Shown here: piece by piece, positions 40,841 through 44,546 of the stretch
Position numbering within the stretch: position 1 is the stretch's first letter
How the letters are laid out: each line of letters begins with the position of its first letter
NCBI RefSeq assembly: GCF_900143215.1
Contig: NZ_FRDM01000031.1
Location: forward strand, 1 to 44,546
Reading direction: 5' to 3'
Length of the DNA: 44,546 bases
From: Geodermatophilus obscurus
GTDB taxonomy: Bacteria > Actinomycetota > Actinomycetes > Mycobacteriales > Geodermatophilaceae
The notes under the pieces: model-generated
Database searches by the model: none
What the model was told of the DNA's origin: nothing
The model's input: only the letters and a program-made list of their open reading frames with translations
Translations under genes and position numbers: made by a program

Positions 40841-41254
40841 TCAGGGAGTGCTCGACCAACCACTCCACTGCTCGACGGTGACCACGAGCAGCGGGCCCGT
40901 CGGGGGCTGCTCGCGGTACTGCGGGTGCCGCTCGGCGAGCGCCACCAGACCAGGGTGCGTGGCCGGCGGCTCGTCCACCACCGCGGCCGTGCCATCCGCC
41001 CGGACCCACCACAGGCGCGACCAGTCGTCCTCGTAGTGATCGACCAGCAGCGCGCACCGCGGCTCGACCCGGACGTTGACCAGCCGCTGCAGCCGGGGCG
41101 TCCGCTTGGGCTTGGCGTCGACCGCCGAGTAGACCGTGCCGTCGACGACCGCGAACACGACCGGGACGACGTGCGGTGCGCCGTCCGGCCGCACCGTCGC
41201 CAGCCGGGCCACCGCGCCGGAGGCGAAGCGCCTGCGCAGTTCCGCCGTCCGCAC
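40841..41254 (-). CDS. PPOX-class F420-dependent protein (TIGR03668 family)
   Basis: 137 residues: RRRFASGAVARLATVRPDGAPHVVPVVFAVVDGTVYSAVD at the start, KRTPRLQRLVNVRVEPRCALLVDHYEDDWSRLWWVR in the middle, ending in WSGWSSTP. This is the split-beta-barrel fold of the F420-binding PPOX family defined in actinobacteria. It precedes the LLM oxidoreductase on the same strand with a 14-base gap; the pair is probably one unit. Start is GTG 41254. Confidence 0.87.
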   Translation of the reverse strand: MRTAELRRRFASGAVARLATVRPDGAPHVVPVVFAVVDGTVYSAVDAKPKRTPRLQRLVNVRVEPRCALLVDHYEDDWSRLWWVRADGTAAVVDEPPATHPGLVALAERHPQYREQPPTGPLLVVTVEQWSGWSSTP

Positions 41255-41302
41255 GCGCCTGTCCTACCAGTAACGGCGGCACCCGAGGAACCCGCGAGTG
41301 CG

Positions 41303-41344
41303 CAGTTGCAGTCGCCGACACTCCGTCCTGGGCGACCGCAACTG
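41303..41344 (-). terminator. Terminator after the peptide ABC operon
   Basis: CAGTTGCAGTCGCC (41303-41316) pairs with GGCGACCGCAACTG (41331-41344), 14 bp with one mismatch. It ends one base before the stop codon of the last ATPase gene (41346), so it is well placed to end the ABC operon transcript. Confidence 0.75.
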
Positions 41345-41345
41345 C

Positions 41346-42473
41346 TCAGTCGGCGGGTGCGGGAACGGCGTCCTCCTGCTCGACCGGGCGGCCGACGACG
41401 CCGTGCAGGTGGCAGGCGGCGAGCTGACCCGGCGCGCCGACCGGCTGCAGTGCCGGGTCCACGTCGGGGCAGGGCTCGAAGACGTACGGGCAGCGGGTGC
41501 GGAACCGGCAGCCGCTGGGGACGTTCGCCGGCGAGGGGACGTCGCCGCCCAGCACGACCCGCTGCCGCGTCCGCTCGAGCGCCGGGTGCGGCACGGGCAC
41601 CGCCGAGAGCAGCGCCTGGGTGTAGGGCATCTTCGGGTCCGAGCCGACCGCCGCGGCGGGGCCGACCTCGACGACCCGCCCCAGGTACATCACCGCGATC
41701 CGGTCGGAGACGTGCCGGACCGCGGAGAGGTCGTGCGAGATGAACAGCAGCGTGAGCCCGAGCTGTCGCTGCAGCCGGCGGAGCAGGTTGAGCACCTGCG
41801 CCTGGACGCTGACGTCCAGCGACGCGATCGCCTCGTCGCAGACCAGGAAGTCCGGCTCGCCGGCCAGTGCGCGGGCGATGCCGACCCGCTGCCGCTGCCC
41901 GCCGGAGAACTCGTGCGGGTAGCGGTCGGCGACCGCGGGGTCCAGGCCGACCAGCTCGAGCAGCTCGGCGACCCGCGCGGAGCGCTCCTGCCGTCCCGAC
42001 CGCAGGCCGTGCACCTCCAGCGGCTCGGACACCGTCTGCCGAACCGTCCGGCGCGGGTCGAGCGAGGCGAACGGGTCCTGGAACACCATCCCGGCCCGCC
42101 GGCGCAGGTCGCGCAGCCCGCGGCGGTCCAGCCCGGTCACGTCGGTGCCGTCGAAGGTCACCGTCCCGCCGGTGGGCTCCACCAGGCGCAGCAGCGCGTT
42201 GCCCAGCGTCGACTTGCCGCAGCCGGACTCCCCGACCAGCCCCAGCGTCTCCCCGCGGTGGATGTCGAGGTCCACGCCGTCGACGGCGCGCAGCAGCCCC
42301 GTCGTCCGGCGCAGGGCGTTGCCGGACCGGACCGGGAAGTGCACCTCCAGCCCCCGCGCGGAGACGAGGACGCCGGAGACGGGCACGTCGGACGCCGGCA
42401 CCGGGGAGGCCGGGACGTCGGAGGCGGGGACGCCCCGGGCGTGGGCGGTCGGCCCCTGCGGCAGGTCGGTCAT
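41346..42473 (-). CDS. Peptide ABC transporter ATP-binding protein (DppF/OppF type)
   Basis: 375 residues. Walker A is [12 protein letters not shown], signature [15 protein letters not shown], Walker [14 protein letters not shown], with the C-terminal oligopeptide-specific tail carrying the four-cysteine group [15 protein letters not shown] that may bind an [4Fe-4S] cluster. The N-terminal arm contains a PASDV repeat (residues ~16-34) with no known role. ATG 42473 overlaps the preceding gene's stop (ATGA). Energises a dipeptide/oligopeptide importer. Confidence 0.9.
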   Translation of the reverse strand: MTDLPQGPTAHARGVPASDVPASPVPASDVPVSGVLVSARGLEVHFPVRSGNALRRTTGLLRAVDGVDLDIHRGETLGLVGESGCGKSTLGNALLRLVEPTGGTVTFDGTDVTGLDRRGLRDLRRRAGMVFQDPFASLDPRRTVRQTVSEPLEVHGLRSGRQERSARVAELLELVGLDPAVADRYPHEFSGGQRQRVGIARALAGEPDFLVCDEAIASLDVSVQAQVLNLLRRLQRQLGLTLLFISHDLSAVRHVSDRIAVMYLGRVVEVGPAAAVGSDPKMPYTQALLSAVPVPHPALERTRQRVVLGGDVPSPANVPSGCRFRTRCPYVFEPCPDVDPALQPVGAPGQLAACHLHGVVGRPVEQEDAVPAPAD

Positions 42474-43525
42474 CGTGGGCTCCCCTCCTCGCACCACGTC
42501 GCGGCCCGGTGCGGCAGTCCGCCCGTCGACGCGCCCACCACCGCCAGCGGCGGCTGCTCCGTCTCGCAGCGGGGGTCGGAGCGCACCGGGCAGCGCGGCC
42601 AGAACACGCACCCGGCGGGCAGGTCGGTCGGCGCGGGCGGCACCCCCGGCACGGTCGCGAGCTCGCCGTCGCCGGAGGAGGCCAGGTCGGGCAGTGCGCC
42701 GAGCAGCCCGCGCGTGTAGGGGTGCGCCGGACGCTCCAGGACGTCGTCCACCGAGCCGTCCTCCACGCAGCGGCCGCCGTACATGACCAGCACCCGGTCG
42801 GCGATCCCGGCGACCACACCCAGGTCGTGGGTGATCCAGACGACCCCGGTGCCGTGCTCGCTCTGCAGCCCCGCCACCAGGTCGAGGATCTGCGCCTGCA
42901 CGGTGACGTCGAGGGCCGTGGTGGCCTCGTCGGCGATGAGCAGCGAGGGGTTGTGGGCGAGCGCGATCGCGATGACCACCCGCTGGCGCATGCCTCCCGA
43001 CAGCTCGTGCGGGTAGCGGTCCAGCGCGCGCTGCGGGTCGGGCAGGCCCACCTCGGCCAGCAGCCCGGCCGCCCGCTCCCGCGCCGCGGCCTTGGACACC
43101 TCGCCGTGCGCGCGGATCCCCTCGACCAGCTGCCGGCCGATGGTGAGGACCGGGTTCAGCGAGGTCATCGGGTCCTGGAACACCATCCCGACGCCGGGGC
43201 CGCGCACCTCGCGCAGCCGCTCGGGCGGCATGGTGAGCAGGTCCTCGCCGTCCAGCCGCGCGGCGCCGGTCACCGTCGCCACCCGGACGGGCAGCAGCCC
43301 GAGCAGGGCAAGGACCGAGACGCTCTTGCCGCTGCCGGACTCCCCGACGACGGCGACCGTCTCGCCGCGCCCGACGGCGTAGCTCAGCCCGTTGACGACC
43401 TCGGCCGGACCGCGCGGCGTGCGCAGCCGCACCCGGAGGTCCTCCACCTCCAGCAGCGGCGCGCTCGTCGACTGCACTGGTTCGCTCCCGCCCGGCGGAG
43501 CCGGTGGAACGGCAGAGCCGCTCAC
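42470..43525 (-). CDS. Peptide ABC transporter ATP-binding protein (DppD/OppD type)
   Basis: 351 residues: Walker [12 protein letters not shown], signature [15 protein letters not shown], Walker [14 protein letters not shown], and the C-terminal [10 protein letters not shown] cysteine group of DppD. It pairs with the DppF-type ATPase. GTG 43525 overlaps the permease stop. Three genes in a row overlap by four bases, so this is one translationally coupled operon. The substrate (peptides, nickel or other) is not decided by sequence. Confidence 0.9.
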   Translation of the reverse strand: MSGSAVPPAPPGGSEPVQSTSAPLLEVEDLRVRLRTPRGPAEVVNGLSYAVGRGETVAVVGESGSGKSVSVLALLGLLPVRVATVTGAARLDGEDLLTMPPERLREVRGPGVGMVFQDPMTSLNPVLTIGRQLVEGIRAHGEVSKAAARERAAGLLAEVGLPDPQRALDRYPHELSGGMRQRVVIAIALAHNPSLLIADEATTALDVTVQAQILDLVAGLQSEHGTGVVWITHDLGVVAGIADRVLVMYGGRCVEDGSVDDVLERPAHPYTRGLLGALPDLASSGDGELATVPGVPPAPTDLPAGCVFWPRCPVRSDPRCETEQPPLAVVGASTGGLPHRAATWCEEGSPR

Positions 43526-44463
43526 CGACCGCTCCCGGCCATCAGCGTGCGCTGGCGCGGGTCGAGGACGTCCCGCAGCCCGTCACCGAGCAGGTTGAAG
43601 CACAGCACGGTCAGGAAGATCGCCAGCCCCGGGAAGAAGGCCAGCCACCAGGCCAGGTCGATGAAGCCGCGCCCCTCGGCCAGCATCAACCCCCACGACG
43701 GGTTGGGCGGCTGGGTGCCCAACCCGAGGAAGGACAGCGCCGCCTCGGCCAGGACGGCGAAGGCCAGGCTGATCGAGGTCTGCACGATGATCGGCGGCGC
43801 CGCGTTGGGCAGCACGTGCCGGGTGATCAGCCGGAGGTCCGACGCCCCCACCGAGCGGGACGCCCGCACGTACACCTCCTCCCGGACGCCGAGCACGCTG
43901 GCGCGGGTGACCCGGGCGAAGATCGGGACGTAGACGATGCCGATGGCCAGGGCGGTGTTACCGGAGCCAGGACCGCGGACGGCGAGCACCGCGATCGCCA
44001 GCAGCACCGCGGGGAAGGCGAAGATGATGTCCATGAACCGCATCAGGACGTCGTCCACCCAGCGGCCGTAGTAGCCGGCCACCAGGCCGATCGTCGCGCC
44101 GACGACCAGCGCGAAGGCGACCGCCAGGAACCCGACCCGCAGCGAGACCGCCGCCCCCAGGACCACCCGGCTGAGGATGTCCCGGCCGAGGTCGTCGGTG
44201 CCGAACGGGTGCTCGAGGCTCGGCGGCTGCAGACGGTCCTCGACCGCGATCTCGTTGGCGCCGCTGGGCGCGATGGTGTCGTCGAAGACGGCCATGAGGA
44301 CGATGAGCAGCAGGAGCGTCGCTGCGGTCGCCGCGGTCGGGTTCCGGATCAGCAACCCGAGGGTCTCCCGCCACCGGGGCCGCGGCGGGCGCGTCGTCGA
44401 CGGGACGCCGGCTTCGGTGGCGGTCGGCGAGGCGGCGGGCTCGGGGAGGGGCGCGCCGGTCAT
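43522..44463 (-). CDS. Peptide ABC transporter permease (DppC type)
   Basis: 313 residues. An N-terminal helix ([24 protein letters not shown]) precedes the BPD_transp_1 domain: [28 protein letters not shown], then [35 protein letters not shown] and the [14 protein letters not shown] coupling-loop motif. DppC family length is normal. ATG 44463 lies in the first unit of a 26-27 bp tandem repeat. The matching DppB and binding protein are expected just outside the window. Confidence 0.92.
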   Translation of the reverse strand: MTGAPLPEPAASPTATEAGVPSTTRPPRPRWRETLGLLIRNPTAATAATLLLLIVLMAVFDDTIAPSGANEIAVEDRLQPPSLEHPFGTDDLGRDILSRVVLGAAVSLRVGFLAVAFALVVGATIGLVAGYYGRWVDDVLMRFMDIIFAFPAVLLAIAVLAVRGPGSGNTALAIGIVYVPIFARVTRASVLGVREEVYVRASRSVGASDLRLITRHVLPNAAPPIIVQTSISLAFAVLAEAALSFLGLGTQPPNPSWGLMLAEGRGFIDLAWWLAFFPGLAIFLTVLCFNLLGDGLRDVLDPRQRTLMAGSGR

Positions 44464-44546
44464 CGCAGCAGGACCCGGCTGTGGGTCATCGCAGCACGAC
44501 TCGGCTGGGATGTCATCGCAGCAGGCCCCGGCTGGGATGTCATCGC
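44460..44546 (-). repeat. 26-27 bp tandem repeat carrying ATGA at each unit end
   Basis: Three and a third units (44460-44485, 44486-44512, 44513-44539 and 44540 on) of TCATCGCAGCAGGNCNCGGC followed by TG-rich bases. On the minus strand every unit gives GCGATGAC, so each carries a start-stop ATGA overlap like the one used by the permease. One frame reads through the repeat and ends at the permease start with TGA. The repeat continues past the window. Confidence 0.8.

Noticed and set aside
44460..44546. CRISPR array
   Set aside because: The units are contiguous without spacers, contain start-stop motifs and no cas genes are near.

Overview
The window looks like chromosome of a very GC-rich actinobacterium, most likely a member of the Geodermatophilaceae (Blastococcus, Geodermatophilus, Modestobacter). 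Reasons: extreme G+C at third codon positions, many GTG starts, TGA as the usual stop, paired glucosyl-3-phosphoglycerate synthases, an F420-type PPOX protein, a mycobacterial-style MenB and, above all, a formate dehydrogenase whose selenocysteine position is a UAG codon. UAG-programmed selenoprotein synthesis has been reported for Geodermatophilus and Blastococcus.

Left part (1-21290, chromosomal core). The first ~100 bases carry a fragment of an unrelated PHP-domain gene joined to the 3' part of fdhB, so the extreme left edge is a rearrangement or assembly chimera. Then come, on the minus strand, fdhB and fdhA. fdhA is one gene of 1,096 codons plus stop, interrupted by an in-frame TAG at 3826-3828 exactly at the catalytic Sec, followed at the E. 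coli distance by a SECIS hairpin with a GGUCU loop. Next are a DUF559-type nuclease-like protein between two copies of a palindromic repeat; a coupled MBL hydrolase / DedA / holin-phosphodiesterase operon; a glucosylglycerate-type cluster with two gpgS paralogues and a GT4 glycosyltransferase; a Gfo/Idh/MocA oxidoreductase; two convergent TetR regulators; menB; an EEP nuclease; NUDIX and LOG proteins; a geranylgeranyl-reductase-type flavoprotein that may act with menB in menaquinone metabolism; a GGDEF remnant; and two STAS genes, the second frameshifted.

Middle part (21291-37726, about 16.4 kb). This is a genomic island bounded by a 25-bp direct repeat of the 3' end of tRNA-Ser(UGA). The intact tRNA lies at the right end, next to a decayed tyrosine integrase. 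Cargo: universal stress protein, a complete TctCBA tripartite tricarboxylate transporter, a dead IS5-type transposase, a deacetylase fragment, a Tat-exported peptidoglycan amidase, a DrrAB-like drug ABC exporter, a VOC protein, a gamma-carbonic-anhydrase-like protein, an alpha/beta hydrolase, a macrolide-type glycosyltransferase, a DHFR/RibD-like reductase and an unknown protein. Long non-coding stretches, short repeats and a tRNA-Gly 3' remnant suggest old, layered insertions.

Right part (37727-44546, core, all minus strand). A small membrane protein, a third copy of the palindromic repeat, an unknown acidic protein, a SAM methyltransferase, an LLM flavin oxidoreductase with an F420-type partner, and a peptide ABC transporter (two ATPases and a DppC-type permease, each overlapping the next by ATGA or GTGA). 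The permease start sits at the end of a 26-27 bp tandem repeat that runs off the window.
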